This document shows, one piece after another, positions 31,237-38,747 of a DNA stretch of 42,771 nt. The position numbers were made by a program, and so were the translations under genes. Source of the DNA: Lawsonibacter sp. (GTDB lineage Bacteria; Bacillota; Clostridia; Oscillospirales; Oscillospiraceae). Position 1 is the stretch's first letter; each line of letters starts with the position of its first letter. The notes under the pieces were generated by a model. It saw only the letters and a list, made by a program, of their open reading frames with translations. It was not told where the DNA came from and did no database searches. The stretch spans positions 1-42,771 of the forward strand of contig JAAWHL010000014.1 in assembly GCA_022795855.1 (NCBI GenBank). The letters run 5' to 3'.

Positions 31237-31908
31237 TCAGCCCATATAGTCGCCGCTGTAGCTGACCAGCACCGCGCTGCGCACCCCCTCCATCCGGGCC
31301 AGGGTATTGACAAAGCCGGTGTCGTCCCCCTTCAGGCGGATTTCCAGATTCACCTCCACCGCCCCCTGCTGCACACTCTTGCTCTTCACGGTGCAGCGGC
31401 GGGTATGTTCGCGGAGAAAGGCGCAGGCCGCCTGCTCGCTCTCCTGACTGTCGCAGTTCAGCACCGCGATGTAGGGGTTGAAGTGGGATTTGCGGTTGAC
31501 AAAGACCAGAAGGGTCAGCCCGATGACCACGCTGCCGAACACCGCCAGGGGAATCATCCCCGCCGCCAGCACAATGCCCACCGCAATGGACCAGAAGAGG
31601 AAGGCGATATCCAGCGGCTCCTTGATGGCGGTGCGGAATCGCACAATGGACAGCGCGCCCACCATGCCCAGAGACAGTACCACGTTGGAGGTCACCGCCA
31701 GAATCACCAGAGTGGTAATCATGGTCAGCGCCACCAGGGTCACCCCAAAGCTGGAGGAGTACATCACCCCCGAGAAGGTCTTCTGATAGACCAGGAAAAT
31801 GAACATCCCCAGCCCGAAAGCCAGAAGCAGGGCCAGCACCATGTCAAAAATGCTCACGCTGGTCACGTTTTCCAGAAAGCTGGATTTGAAAATGTCGTTG
31901 AACGTCAT
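31237..31908 (-). CDS. DUF4956 membrane protein
   Basis: 223 residues: an N-terminal region with four hydrophobic helices (about 20-45, 65-85, 110-125, 130-145), the conserved GMVGALSIVRFRTAIKEPLDIAFLFW block (about 87-112), and a soluble C-terminal domain (about 155-220) with a ferredoxin-like look. DUF4956 has no known function but is regularly encoded between VTC-domain and CotH proteins. The ATG (31906-31908) follows AAGGAGCGACAGGAC. The start is set here because the longer in-frame extension crosses the VTC stop region. Confidence 0.88.
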   Translation of the reverse strand: MTFNDIFKSSFLENVTSVSIFDMVLALLLAFGLGMFIFLVYQKTFSGVMYSSSFGVTLVALTMITTLVILAVTSNVVLSLGMVGALSIVRFRTAIKEPLDIAFLFWSIAVGIVLAAGMIPLAVFGSVVIGLTLLVFVNRKSHFNPYIAVLNCDSQESEQAACAFLREHTRRCTVKSKSVQQGAVEVNLEIRLKGDDTGFVNTLARMEGVRSAVLVSYSGDYMG

Positions 31909-31935
31909 GTCCTGTCGCTCCTTGTGTGGTTGTTC

Positions 31936-32000
31936 ATTCTTTTCTTTTTGCCAAAAGAAAAGAATCAAAAGAAAAACCTCTGCGCAAAACCGCGTTTTGC
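31936..32000 (-). terminator. Intra-operonic double hairpin, possible attenuator
   Basis: On the minus strand, GCAAAAC/GTTTTGC (31984-32000) starts right after the VTC stop codon and is followed by a T-rich run. A second perfect stem of 13 bp, ATTCTTTTCTTTT with its complement (31936-31965), follows. It would reduce transcription of DUF4956 and CotH relative to VTC. The pyrimidine-rich palindrome resembles dispersed sequences I recall from related genomes. Confidence 0.6.
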
Positions 32001-32669
32001 TTACCCGTAAATCCGGCAGGCGGCGTATTTGGAGAAGGAGGAGGTGTGCCGCCCGGGCAGCTGCACCGCGTCCCGGATAATCTGGGGCAGAAAGGCGTCC
32101 CACTTGACCTCCAGAATCACCGGCGCGTCCCCCGCGGGGATGGTCACGCAGCACGGGTCCAGAAAGCCCCCGTACCCGATTCCGGTGCGGATGCGGTAAT
32201 CCAGCGTCACCCGCACGTTCCCCGGGCCAAAGACGAAGGGCTCCCGGGTGTAGTCCACCAGCGTCTTGGGACGCAGGCCGCCGCGCATTTTCCGGCGCAG
32301 CTCCCGCACCAGGGGCCGGGGGTCCTCCTCCATCCAGCTGCCGTCCCCCGACAGCAGGGCGGCCGCCTGTCCGGCGGTCACAAGGGCGCTCTCCTTGCCG
32401 CACAGGCCGGCCCGCTTGCTCTTTTTCTCCAGACGAATCAGCGAGGTATCTCCGTTGTAGTACCGCAGGCGGAATTTCTCCCGCACGCTCACCCCGTTCA
32501 GCTTTTCCCGCAGCGCCCGGTCGGTCAGGTCGTCAAAGTACAGGCTCCGGATCCAGTACCGGCCGTTCACCGCGTGGGGGTCCGGCCCGGCCGCTGCGCT
32601 CAGCCGCTGGCGGAGGACCAGAAGGTCGGACCAATCGATTTCATGCTTCCACTCGTGGCGGAATTCCAC
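32001..32669 (-). CDS. VTC-domain (polyphosphate polymerase-like) protein
   Basis: This 222-residue VTC domain is a triphosphate-tunnel fold that in yeast Vtc4 makes polyphosphate from ATP. Tunnel-lining basic residues are visible: RHEWKHEI, IRSLYFDD, REKFRLRYYNG, RLEKKSKRAG, VDYTREPFVF, VRVTLDYRIRTG, and the acidic VILEVKWDAFLP. The start is GTG (32667-32669) behind AAAGGAGCGTGATGGT. First gene of VTC-DUF4956-CotH. In bacteria the product of this domain is not established; polyphosphate or a phosphorylated surface polymer are the main options. Confidence 0.9.
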   Translation of the reverse strand: MEFRHEWKHEIDWSDLLVLRQRLSAAAGPDPHAVNGRYWIRSLYFDDLTDRALREKLNGVSVREKFRLRYYNGDTSLIRLEKKSKRAGLCGKESALVTAGQAAALLSGDGSWMEEDPRPLVRELRRKMRGGLRPKTLVDYTREPFVFGPGNVRVTLDYRIRTGIGYGGFLDPCCVTIPAGDAPVILEVKWDAFLPQIIRDAVQLPGRHTSSFSKYAACRIYG

Positions 32670-32727
32670 ACCATCACGCTCCTTTCGTGCCGGCCCCTAC
32701 TTTACCCCATCAACCTTATCTGAACCT

Positions 32728-32766
32728 TAAAAAATTCCCGGGAGACGGCCAGGTCTCCCGGGAATT
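32728..32766 (-). terminator. Rho-independent terminator after the amidohydrolase gene
   Basis: Minus strand AATTCCCGGGAGAC, loop CTGGCC, GTCTCCCGGGAATT, then TTTT. It separates the amidohydrolase from the VTC operon. Confidence 0.92.
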
Positions 32767-32777
32767 GTGTAAATATT

Positions 32778-33671
32778 TTATGAATTGCGCCGCTCTTCCT
32801 TTCCCGCCGGCGGCCGGAGCTTCAGCAGGCGGGCGGCGTTCCCCCCCAGGATGGCGGCCCGGTCCTCCTCCGGAATGGGCAGGGCCCGCAGGCGGGACAA
32901 ATCGGCGGCGGGGTCGCCCCAGGGGCTGTCGGTTCCGAAGAGGATGCGGCGGGGGCCGAAGGTGCGCACAAAGCGCAGGAACTGCGCCCGGCCCATCATT
33001 TCCCGCTCCTCCGGGGGGAAATCAGCCCCCTCCGCAGGGGTCAGCGGGCCGAAGGAAAAGGCGGTGTCCAGAAGAAAGCCGGTTTCGCCCAGCAGCTCCT
33101 CCGCCCGGTCCCACTGCCGCCAGCCCCCCATATGGGCCAGGACCAGGGGGATACTCCCCAGCTCGCGCCAGACGCGGCAGGCCATTTCCGGCGAGGCGAG
33201 GACCGGCTCAGGCAGACCGATATCCACCCCGCCGTGGGTAACCGTCACCAGCCCCAGCTGGGCCGCCCGGTCCAGAATCCGCAGATAGCGGGGGTCGTCC
33301 AGGGGAACGGCCTGATAGGCCGGATGGATTTTGATCCCCCTCAGCCCCCGCTCCGCAATGCGGTCCAGCTCCTCCCGCCAGCCGTCAAAGTCCGGGTGCA
33401 TACAGCCCAGGGAGAGCAGGCCGGACTCCGGAAAGCATTCGTTCATGCGCAGGGCGCTGTCGTTGATGTGGACCACCTGTCTGGGGCTGGTGGCCACCGG
33501 CAGAACCACCGAGCAGTCCACCCCGCTCCGGTCCATGGAGGCCCGCAGGCCGCCGGCCGTCCCGTCCGAGAAGGCCCGGGTCCGGCAGGCCGCCTGGAGC
33601 CCGGCCACGGCGGAGGCGGCAATGCGGTCCGGGAAGGTGTGGGTGTGCAGGTCGATTATCAAAGGAATCAT
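32778..33671 (-). CDS. Amidohydrolase-2 family metal-dependent hydrolase (TIM barrel)
   Basis: 297 residues with DLHTHTFPD (metal-binding His pair, about 7-15), GIKIHPAYQ (about 134-142), VTHGGVDIG, LAHMGGWRQWD and FGTDSPWGD (about 245-253), the pattern of the ACMSD/gamma-resorcylate decarboxylase-like amidohydrolase_2 group. Substrate unknown. The annotated ATG directly abuts its only Shine-Dalgarno (AGGAG), so a TTG three codons on (33660-33662), at 9-base spacing, may be the true start. It is downstream of a sodium:solute symporter in the same direction, which suggests import and hydrolysis or decarboxylation of an organic acid. Confidence 0.85.
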   Translation of the reverse strand: MIPLIIDLHTHTFPDRIAASAVAGLQAACRTRAFSDGTAGGLRASMDRSGVDCSVVLPVATSPRQVVHINDSALRMNECFPESGLLSLGCMHPDFDGWREELDRIAERGLRGIKIHPAYQAVPLDDPRYLRILDRAAQLGLVTVTHGGVDIGLPEPVLASPEMACRVWRELGSIPLVLAHMGGWRQWDRAEELLGETGFLLDTAFSFGPLTPAEGADFPPEEREMMGRAQFLRFVRTFGPRRILFGTDSPWGDPAADLSRLRALPIPEEDRAAILGGNAARLLKLRPPAGKEERRNS

Positions 33672-33679
33672 CTCCTGAG

Positions 33680-33737
33680 ACGTGCGGCGGCAAAAGGCCC
33701 GCCCAGGCGTGCGTTTGAGGTTGTGAATGCAGGCTCT
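33680..33737 (+). repeat. Right half of the interspersed repeat, copy H (type 2 end)
   Basis: GCGGCGGCAAAAGGCCCGCC matches the right inner block of copy A (GGCGGCAAATGGCCCGCC), followed by GTTTGAGGTTGTGAATGCAGG and CTCT. The outer end touches the TAA stop of the symporter gene; the inner end lies 9 bases before the amidohydrolase ATG. Confidence 0.65.
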
Positions 33738-35311
33738 TAATCCGCCTGCTCCCCCAGGGCCTCGCTCTGGCGGACCGTGACCCTGCGCTCGTAGCAGGAG
33801 AAGGCACCGTCCACCAGCCGCCCGTCCGGCCTGGCGGTGAACAGGCTGACCGCGGGAACAATGACCAGCCCCGCAATCATGCAGAAAGCGCCGCAGTTGA
33901 TGGGGGACTGGATCAGCGCGGGGAAGCTGCTGCGCACAAAGATATTGGCCACCATCACCGCCGTGGAGAACAGGAAGCTGGCCCAGCAGGCGGCTTGGGT
34001 CGTCCTCTTCCAGTACAGGCCGTAGAGGAAGGGGGCCAGGAAAGCGCCTGCCAGCGCGCCCCAGCTTACGCCCATCAGCTGGGCGATGAAGGTGACGTTC
34101 TGCCTGTACTGGACAATGGCCAGCACCACGGAGACGGCGATGAACACCACAATCAGGCCCTGCATGACGCGCACCTGCTTTTTCTCGCCCATGCCCTTGA
34201 GGACGGTATCCTTCAGGAAGTCCAGGGTCAGGGTGGAGCTGGAGGCCAGCACCAGCGAGCTCAGGGTGGACATGGAGGCGGAAAGCACCAGAATCACCAC
34301 AATGGCGATGAGGATATCGGGCAGGCCGGAGAGCATGGTGGGAACCACCGCGTCAAAACCGCCGGCGGGCGTGCCGGTCCCGGAGGGGTCCAGCTGCGCG
34401 GAGAACAGCCGCCCGAAGCCGCCCAGGAAGTAGCAGCCGCCGGATACCACCAGGGCGAAGACGGTGGAAATAATCATGCCCTTGTTGATGGCGCTTTCGC
34501 TTTTGATGGCGTAAAATTTCTGCACCATCTGGGGCAGGCCCCAGGTGCCCAGAGAGGTCAGAATGACCACCCCCAGCAGGTTGACGGGGTCGGGGCCGAA
34601 GAAGGAGGCAAATACGCCCGGCGCGCCGGCCACAGGGCCGGCCCCGGCCTCGGCGGGAATCCGGGCCAGCCCCTCCAGCGCGGCCAGGAACCCGCCCTGG
34701 CTGTGGAGCACTGCGGCGATGACGGCGCAGATGCCGAAAAGCATAATCACGCCCTGAATAAAATCGTTGATGGCGGTGGCCATATACCCCCCGGTGATGA
34801 CGTACACGCCGGTGAGGACGGCCATGACCACCACGCAGACGGTGTAGTCGATGTCAAAGGCCATGCCGAACAGGCGGCTCAGCCCGTTGTAGAGGCTGGC
34901 GGTGTAGGGGATCAGGAAGACGAAGATAATCGCGGAGGCGGCCAGCTTCAAAGACCGGGATCCGAAGCGCTTGCCGAAGAATTCGGGCATGGTGGCGCTG
35001 TTCAGGTGCTGGGTCATGATGCGGGTGCGCCGGCCCAGCACGGCCCAGGCCAGCAGAGAGCCCAGAACGGCGTTCCCGATGCCCGCCCAGGTGGCGGCGA
35101 CGCCGTATTTCCAGCCGAATTGGCCGGCGTAGCCCACAAAGACCACGGCGGAGAAATAGGAGGTGCCGTACGCGAAGGCGGTCAGCCAGGGGCCCACGGA
35201 GCGCCCGCCCAGCACAAAGCCGCTGACGTCTGTGGCGTGGCGGCGGCAGTACAGGCCGATGCCCACCATGACGCTGAAGAAAACCAGCAGCAAGACGACT
35301 TTGATTGCCAT
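33737..35311 (-). CDS. Sodium:solute symporter (SSS family)
   Basis: This 524-residue transporter has about 13 helices. Family motifs are visible: FVLGGRSVGPWLTAFAYGTSYFSAVVFVGYAGQFGWKYG (about 32-70), the RIMTQHLNSATMPEFFGKRF region, ITGGYMATAINDFIQGVIMLFG (about 160-182), and SASMSTLSSLVLASSSTLTLDF (about 365-386, Na+ site serines). Such proteins take up organic acids, amino acids or vitamins with Na+. The start (35309-35311) follows GGAAAGGGATTGGTTTTT. It is expressed from a promoter overlapped by a palindrome (35469-35506) and followed by the amidohydrolase. Confidence 0.93.
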   Translation of the reverse strand: MAIKVVLLLVFFSVMVGIGLYCRRHATDVSGFVLGGRSVGPWLTAFAYGTSYFSAVVFVGYAGQFGWKYGVAATWAGIGNAVLGSLLAWAVLGRRTRIMTQHLNSATMPEFFGKRFGSRSLKLAASAIIFVFLIPYTASLYNGLSRLFGMAFDIDYTVCVVVMAVLTGVYVITGGYMATAINDFIQGVIMLFGICAVIAAVLHSQGGFLAALEGLARIPAEAGAGPVAGAPGVFASFFGPDPVNLLGVVILTSLGTWGLPQMVQKFYAIKSESAINKGMIISTVFALVVSGGCYFLGGFGRLFSAQLDPSGTGTPAGGFDAVVPTMLSGLPDILIAIVVILVLSASMSTLSSLVLASSSTLTLDFLKDTVLKGMGEKKQVRVMQGLIVVFIAVSVVLAIVQYRQNVTFIAQLMGVSWGALAGAFLAPFLYGLYWKRTTQAACWASFLFSTAVMVANIFVRSSFPALIQSPINCGAFCMIAGLVIVPAVSLFTARPDGRLVDGAFSCYERRVTVRQSEALGEQAD

Positions 35312-35341
35312 AAAAACCAATCCCTTTCCTGCCGTTCCTTC

Positions 35342-35443
35342 AGAGCCTGCCCAGCATCCCTCAGCGCACCGGCCCGGCGGGCCTTTTGCCGCCGTACCGC
35401 GTTCCATTTCCCGGAATACGCTCGGTTCCGAATACAGGTTCTT
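35342..35443 (-). repeat. Diverged partial repeat, copy J (hybrid ends)
   Basis: It starts AGAGCCTGCCCAGCATC (type 1 end) and finishes GAATACAGGTTCTT (type 2 end). The interior ACCGGCCCGGCGGGCC and TTTTGCCGCCGTACCGCGTT corresponds to the inverted core. It lies in the leader of the sodium:solute symporter. Confidence 0.55.
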
Positions 35444-35468
35444 AAAACAGGCCCTGCGAACAGCTTCA

Positions 35469-35506
35469 CTGCGTTACACTTTAACGCAGAAAAGCAATAA
35501 AGTCAA
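35469..35506 (-). promoter_or_regulatory. Promoter with overlapping palindromic operator, sodium:solute symporter
   Basis: Minus strand TTGACT (35501-35506), 17 bases, TAAAGT (35478-35483). A perfect palindrome CTGCGTTA-N5-TAACGCAG (35469-35489) covers the -10. A repressor binding here would block transcription of symporter and amidohydrolase; no regulator gene is adjacent. Confidence 0.65.
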
Positions 35507-35545
35507 GAGGAATTTCTGAATTTCTGCAAAAAGTTTTTCCCCAAC

Positions 35546-35584
35546 AGAAAACCGCCTCCGGAACGCACGGCTTTCCGGAGGCGG
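35546..35584 (-). terminator. Rho-independent terminator of coaBC
   Basis: Minus strand CCGCCTCCGGAA, loop, TTCCGGAGGCGG, TTTTCTGTT. A perfect 12-bp stem starts 7 bases after the coaBC stop. Confidence 0.92.
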
Positions 35585-35591
35585 CCGCCCG

Positions 35592-36791
35592 CTATTTTCC
35601 CGAACGGACGGCCAGCGCCTTGTCCAGGATGGCCAGGGCGGCCTCCTCCTTGGACATCAGCGGCAGCTCGGTGATGCCGTCCCCGGTAATCAGGGTGATG
35701 ACGTTGGTGTCCACACCGAAGCCCGCCCCCTCCACCTTCAGGTTGTTGGCGCAAATCATATCCGCGTGTTTTTTCTCCAGCTTGGCCCGGCTGTTCTCCA
35801 CCATGTCCCGGGTCTCCATGGAAAAGCCGCATATCACCTGGTCCGCCCGGCGGTGCTCCCCCAGATAGGCCAGAATATCCCGGGTACGCCGCAGCGGGAC
35901 GGACAGGCCGCCCTCGCTTTTCTTCAGCTTGTCGCCGCTGTAGGAGTCGGGGGTATAGTCCGCCACGGCGGCAGCCTTGAAGATAAAATCGGCCTGGGGG
36001 AATCGCTCCGCCACCGCCCGGAACATGTCCTGTGCGGAGACCACGGGGACCGTCTCCACAAACGGGGGCGGCTGGAGGGCCGTGGGGCCGGAAATCAGGG
36101 TGACCTGGGCCCCCCGGAACGCGGCCATTCTGGCCAGGGCGAAGCCCATCTTCCCCGAGGAGTGGTTGGTCAGATACCGCACCGGGTCCAGGGCCTCCTG
36201 TGTGGGGCCGGCGGTGACCAGCACCCGCTTCCCCTCCAGGTCGTGGGGCAGGGCGATGGCGCGCAGAATGTGCTGCACCAGGGTCTCCGGTTCAGGCAGC
36301 TTGCCCGCCCCCACCGCCCCGCAGGCCAGACGGCCGCTGGCGGAGGCGATTACCTCCCAGCCGTAGCGGCGCAGCAGCTCCAGGTTGTCCTGGGTCACCG
36401 GGTTTTCCAGCATGTTGGTGTTCATGGAGGGGGCAATCAGCTTGGGGCAGCGGCAGGCCAGCACGGTGGTGGTCAGCATATCGTCCGCCAGCCCGTGGGC
36501 CAGCTTGGCGCACACGTTGGCCGTGGCCGGGGCGATGAGCACCGCATCGGTCCGCTGGGCCAGGGAGATGTGCTCCACCTGATGGGAGAAATTGCGGTCG
36601 AAGGTGTCCACCATGGTACGGTTCCCGGTGAGCTCCTCAAAGGTCAGCGGGGTGATGAACCGGGTGGCGTGCCCGGTCATAATCACCTCCACGCAGGCGC
36701 GGAGCTTGACCAGAGCGGAGGCCAGCGCGGCGGCCTTGTAGGCGGCAATGCCGCCGGTAACGCCCAGCAGGACGGTTTTCCCTTTCAGCAT
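35592..36791 (-). CDS. coaBC: Bifunctional phosphopantothenoylcysteine decarboxylase / phosphopantothenate-cysteine ligase
   Basis: Two consecutive steps of coenzyme A synthesis. The 399-residue protein has the FMN-dependent CoaC domain (1-185: GVTGGIAAYKA, catalytic His in SHQVEHISL, SMNTNM at 122-127, ASGRLACGAVG with catalytic Cys157). The CoaB domain follows (about 187-395: VTAGPTQEALDPVRYLTNHSSGKMG, FKAAAVADYTP, KLKKSEG). The ATG (36789-36791) follows GGAGGAGATTTATC. It is divergent from coaX, which performs the preceding step of the same pathway. Confidence 0.97.
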   Translation of the reverse strand: MLKGKTVLLGVTGGIAAYKAAALASALVKLRACVEVIMTGHATRFITPLTFEELTGNRTMVDTFDRNFSHQVEHISLAQRTDAVLIAPATANVCAKLAHGLADDMLTTTVLACRCPKLIAPSMNTNMLENPVTQDNLELLRRYGWEVIASASGRLACGAVGAGKLPEPETLVQHILRAIALPHDLEGKRVLVTAGPTQEALDPVRYLTNHSSGKMGFALARMAAFRGAQVTLISGPTALQPPPFVETVPVVSAQDMFRAVAERFPQADFIFKAAAVADYTPDSYSGDKLKKSEGGLSVPLRRTRDILAYLGEHRRADQVICGFSMETRDMVENSRAKLEKKHADMICANNLKVEGAGFGVDTNVITLITGDGITELPLMSKEEAALAILDKALAVRSGK

Positions 36792-36824
36792 GATAAATCT
36801 CCTCCGGCAGAACTGTTTTTTTCG

Positions 36825-36853
36825 ATTATAACGGTTTTTGGGCCGGTTGTAAA
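36825..36853 (-). promoter_or_regulatory. Promoter of coaBC
   Basis: Minus strand TTTACA (36848-36853), 17 bases, TATAAT (36825-36830). Confidence 0.8.
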
Positions 36854-36922
36854 GAGACGCGGCGCTTTTTGGAGAAACCGGAAAACAGGAGAACATGTGC
36901 AAAGTATGGGTCAATCTCCAGC

Positions 36923-36951
36923 TTGAAAAGCGGGGGGAGTTCCGATATAAT
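36923..36951 (+). promoter_or_regulatory. Promoter of coaX-rsmI
   Basis: TTGAAA (36923-36928), 17 bases, TATAAT (36946-36951). A short palindrome GGCCGGAGCAGCTCCGGCC (36971-36989) sits in the 5' leader and may shield or modulate the transcript. Confidence 0.8.
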
Positions 36952-37009
36952 TTAGCGGAACACAGGAAACGGCCGGAGCAGCTCCGGCCGGAATCACGAG
37001 GTGAAGACC

Positions 37010-37807
37010 ATGCTTTTAGCGATTGACATCGGCAATACCAACATTGTCATCGGCTGCATCCACCGGGACAAGATCATGTTCGAGGCCCGCATCGCCACCG
37101 ACCGCACCCGGACCTCCGACCAGTACGGCGTGGAAATCAAAAACATGCTGGAGGCCTACGGCGCCCGGGTGGGAGACATCTGCGACTGCATCATCTCATC
37201 GGTGGTGCCGCCGGTGTTCAACTCCGTATGTACCGGCGTAATTAAGGTAATCGGCAAGCAGCCCATTGTGGTGGGGCCGGGCCTGAAGACCGGGCTGAAC
37301 ATCCAGATGGAGGTCCCCTCCCAGGTGGGCAGCGACCGTATCGTCATCGCCGTGGCCGCGCTGGCGGAGTACCGCCCCCCTCTGATTCTCATGGACCTGG
37401 GCACCGCCACCACCATCGAGGTGGTGGCGCCGGGCAGCGTCTACCTGGGCGGCGTGATTATCCCCGGCGTGAAGGTGTCGGTAGACGCCCTGACCAGCCG
37501 GGCGGCCCAGCTGCCGGGCATCAGCCTGGACCGGCCCAGGCAGGTCATCGGAAAAAACACGGTGGACTGTATGCGCAGCGGCATCATGTACGGCACCGCC
37601 GCCATGATTGACGGCATGGTGGAGCGCATGGAGGCGGAGCTGGGCCGCAGCTGCACCCTGGTGGCCACCGGCGGAATGGCCCAGTTCATTACCCCGCTGT
37701 GCCGGCGGGAGATTATCCTGGAGAAGGACCTGCTGCTGAAGGGGCTGAACGTGATTTATAAAAAGAACCGGCGGGCGGCAGATCGCCCCTGCGCGGGGCA
37801 GGGGTGA
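37010..37807 (+). CDS. coaX: Type III pantothenate kinase
   Basis: Phosphorylates pantothenate with ATP, the first step of CoA synthesis; type III enzymes are insensitive to CoA feedback. The 265-residue protein begins MLLAIDIGNTNIVIG (phosphate loop), and contains VGSDRIVIAVAAL (about 106-118), LILMDLGTATTIEVV (about 126-140, catalytic Asp), GGVIIPGVKVSVDAL and VATGGMAQFI, all typical. The ATG at 37010 follows GAGGTGAAGACC; a GTG nine bases earlier falls within that ribosome site. Its stop codon overlaps a GTG of the rsmI frame. Confidence 0.96.
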   Translation: MLLAIDIGNTNIVIGCIHRDKIMFEARIATDRTRTSDQYGVEIKNMLEAYGARVGDICDCIISSVVPPVFNSVCTGVIKVIGKQPIVVGPGLKTGLNIQMEVPSQVGSDRIVIAVAALAEYRPPLILMDLGTATTIEVVAPGSVYLGGVIIPGVKVSVDALTSRAAQLPGISLDRPRQVIGKNTVDCMRSGIMYGTAAMIDGMVERMEAELGRSCTLVATGGMAQFITPLCRREIILEKDLLLKGLNVIYKKNRRAADRPCAGQG

Positions 37808-37812
37808 GGGAC

Positions 37813-38646
37813 ATGCCCGGACGGCTGTATCTGGTCCCCACCCCCATCGGAAACCTGGGGGACATCTCCCAGCGGATGGCCCGGACCCTGGCGCAGGCGG
37901 ATTTCATCGCCGCGGAGGACACCCGGGTGACGGTGAAGCTGCTCAACCACCTGGGGCTGAAAAAGAGCATGGTGGCCTACCACCGCCACAACACCCAGGC
38001 AGGCGGCCGGGCGGTGCTGGAGCGTCTGCTGGCGGGGGAGAGCTGCGCCCTGGTCACCGACGCGGGGACGCCCGCCGTCTCCGACCCCGGAGAGGAGCTG
38101 GTGGCCCTGTGCGCCCAAAACGGGGTGACGGTGGAGTGCATTCCAGGCCCCTGCGCCCTGGTCACCGCCCTGGCGGTATCGGGACAGCCCACGGGGCGCT
38201 TCACCTTTGAGGGCTTTTTGGCCATGAACAAGAAAAACCGCCGCGCCCACCTGGAGTCCCTGAAGGGGGAGGAGCGGACCATGATTTTCTACGAGGCGCC
38301 CCATAAGCTGAGCGCCACCCTGGAGGACCTGGCCCGGACCTTCGGCCCGGAGCGGCCGGTCACTCTGTGCCGGGAGCTGACCAAGCTGCATGAGGAAATC
38401 CGGCGCACCACCTTGGGGGAGGCGGCGGAGCGCTGCCGCGCCGAGACGCCCAAGGGGGAGTTTGTGCTGGTGGTCCGGGGCGCCCCGCCCCGGGCGGAGG
38501 CGCCCCCCAGCATGGAGGACGCGCTGGAGCAGGTAGAGCGGCTGCAGAGCGGGGGGGCCTCCCTGAAGGACGCGGTGCGGCAGACGGCAAAGGAGCTGGG
38601 CCTGCCCCGCAGCGAGCTGTACGGCCGGGCCGTCCGCCGGGCGTGA
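37813..38646 (+). CDS. rsmI: 16S rRNA (cytidine(1402)-2'-O)-methyltransferase
   Basis: RsmI methylates the 2'-hydroxyl of C1402 in the 16S rRNA decoding centre, using SAM. The 277-residue tetrapyrrole-methylase-fold protein shows LYLVPTPIGNLGDIS (about 5-19), AAEDTRVTVKLLNH, LVTDAGTPAVSDPG (about 79-92), FEGFL and FYEAPHKL; a short helical C-terminal domain ends the protein. ATG 37813 is chosen (GAGGGAC before it); the GTG at 37804 overlapping the coaX stop would add three residues. Co-transcribed with coaX, tightly spaced. Confidence 0.95.
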   Translation: MPGRLYLVPTPIGNLGDISQRMARTLAQADFIAAEDTRVTVKLLNHLGLKKSMVAYHRHNTQAGGRAVLERLLAGESCALVTDAGTPAVSDPGEELVALCAQNGVTVECIPGPCALVTALAVSGQPTGRFTFEGFLAMNKKNRRAHLESLKGEERTMIFYEAPHKLSATLEDLARTFGPERPVTLCRELTKLHEEIRRTTLGEAAERCRAETPKGEFVLVVRGAPPRAEAPPSMEDALEQVERLQSGGASLKDAVRQTAKELGLPRSELYGRAVRRA

Positions 38647-38676
38647 CGCTCCCTGTTTTCCCCGCGCCGGGAAGTA

Positions 38677-38706
38677 TTGACATCGGGGGGCCGGCTCGTT
38701 TATAAT
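38677..38706 (+). promoter_or_regulatory. Promoter of the PilZ protein gene
   Basis: TTGACA (38677-38682), 18 bases, TATAAT (38701-38706). Confidence 0.82.
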
Positions 38707-38747
38707 AATCTCAAACTGCTGATGAAGCATGAAAAGGCGGGATAGGC

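Noticed and set aside
31909-32403. N-terminal extension of DUF4956 into the VTC gene (frame open to 32403)
   Set aside because: It reads antisense-like, Pro/Arg/Gly-rich sequence out of frame with VTC. The ATG at 31906-31908 has AAGGAG and matches the family start.
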